Positions 5,908 to 6,487 of a DNA stretch of 6,487 nucleotides are shown piece after piece; within the stretch, counting starts at the first letter, position 1, and every line of letters begins with the position of its first letter. Under the pieces are notes generated by a model. It saw nothing but the letters and a program-made list of their open reading frames with translations, was not told the origin of the DNA and did no database searches. The position numbers and the translations under genes are program-made. This DNA comes from Candidatus Eiseniibacteriota bacterium (GTDB lineage Bacteria > Eisenbacteria > RBG-16-71-46 > CAIMUX01), in contig JAGQHR010000191.1 in assembly GCA_020431745.1 (NCBI GenBank), positions 1 through 6,487 on the forward strand, written 5' to 3'.

Positions 5908-6487
5908 GTGTCCCGGATCCTCGCGGTCCTGCCCGATCATCCCCACCCCGCAGACATGGGAAACCGGGTCCGCAACCTGCGGATCCTCGAGGCTCTGGCG
6001 GGGAGCTTCGATCTCACGATCGTGACGCTGGTCCATCGAGCGGGGCACCTGCAGGAGCCGGGGCCGATCGCGTCGCTCGGTCGCTGGATCCCGGTTCTTT
6101 CCCCGCACCGACGCGGAAAGCCCGCTCACCTGTGGGCACACGCGCAGGCCCGCTGGAGCGCGTGGCGCGAGGGGCTGCACCGCGAGACCTTCTTCCAGAG
6201 CTTTCCCGATCTCTCCCACACCGTCACCCGTCTGGTCGAGAGCGAGCCCTTCGACGTCGTCCACGTCGCGTACTGGTACACGCTCCGTCATCTGCCGTCG
6301 TTTCGTCGTCCTCCTCTCTGGGTGGTGGACACACACGACGTGCAGTTCGAGCAGCACGAACGGCTGTGGGGTCGGCGGTCGCCGCGGGAGATGAAGGCGG
6401 AGCTGCGCGAGCTTCGCCGCTACGATCGCATCGTGGCGATCACCGAGCGTGATCGGGACACGTTTCGCCACCACCTGGGACCGGAGG
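5908..6487 (+). CDS. GT4-type glycosyltransferase, N-terminal domain (runs off right edge)
   Basis: The visible 193 residues make up most of the N-terminal Rossmann-like domain of a GT-B glycosyltransferase of the family 4 kind. The pattern is a short beta strand, MSRILAVLPD (1-10), then a G-N-R-x-R loop (PADMGNRVRNLRILEAL, 14-30), FDLTIVTLV (34-42), FDVVHVAYWYT (115-125), and VVDTHDVQFEQHERL (139-153). The last is the variant of the DxHD motif common in these enzymes. YDRIVAITERDRDTFR (172-187) matches the segment just before the donor-binding domain. The donor-binding C-terminal half (EX7E motif) is outside the window. The start GTG 5908 is chosen for GAGG 7 nt upstream; an in-frame ATG at 5890 would add six residues but has only GGCGG directly against it. 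Such enzymes usually build exopolysaccharide, O-antigen or other surface glycans in the cytoplasm. Acceptor and sugar are unknown. Confidence 0.8.
   Translation, partial: MSRILAVLPDHPHPADMGNRVRNLRILEALAGSFDLTIVTLVHRAGHLQEPGPIASLGRWIPVLSPHRRGKPAHLWAHAQARWSAWREGLHRETFFQSFPDLSHTVTRLVESEPFDVVHVAYWYTLRHLPSFRRPPLWVVDTHDVQFEQHERLWGRRSPREMKAELRELRRYDRIVAITERDRDTFRHHLGPE

Overview
The window is GC-rich bacterial chromosome, densely coded, and holds six protein genes. Two run off the ends. The best taxonomic hint is a secreted protease that ends in a FlgD-like / type IX secretion (T9SS) type A sorting domain, combined with high GC, GTG starts and a menaquinone-type methyltransferase. This suggests a high-GC member of the Fibrobacterota-Chlorobi-Bacteroidota (FCB) assemblage, for example Eisenbacteria, Krumholzibacteriota or Gemmatimonadota, rather than a classical Bacteroidota. 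That placement is inference. No mobile element, CRISPR array, tRNA or rRNA was seen.

Left part (1-2504): a divergent pair. On the minus strand lies the N-terminal third of a 67K-type signal peptide peptidase SppA, cut by the window edge just after its catalytic-lysine motif. On the plus strand lies a 554-residue secreted serine endopeptidase of the lysyl endopeptidase (Lys-C, Achromobacter protease I) type, with signal peptide, long propeptide, S1 catalytic domain and C-terminal sorting domain. The 205-bp gap between them contains weak candidate promoters for both directions.

Middle gap (2505-2735): not empty. On the minus strand a good sigma70-like promoter (TTGACG, 17-bp spacer, TAGCGT with an upstream TG) is followed, after about 75 nt containing two hairpins, by an intrinsic terminator with a U-rich tail. 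Together these look like a complete small RNA gene. Further hairpins lie in the leader of the next gene.

Right part (2736-6487): a co-directional plus-strand run of menG/ubiE-like methyltransferase, membrane-anchored GT2 glycosyltransferase (overlapping menG by ATGA), acpS (holo-ACP synthase, 10 bp further), an unrecognised exported protein, and the start of a GT4-type glycosyltransferase. The spacing suggests one operon for at least the first three. The common thread is membrane and envelope metabolism: quinone maturation, polyprenyl-linked or envelope glycan synthesis, activation of fatty-acid carrier protein, and an exported protein of unknown role.
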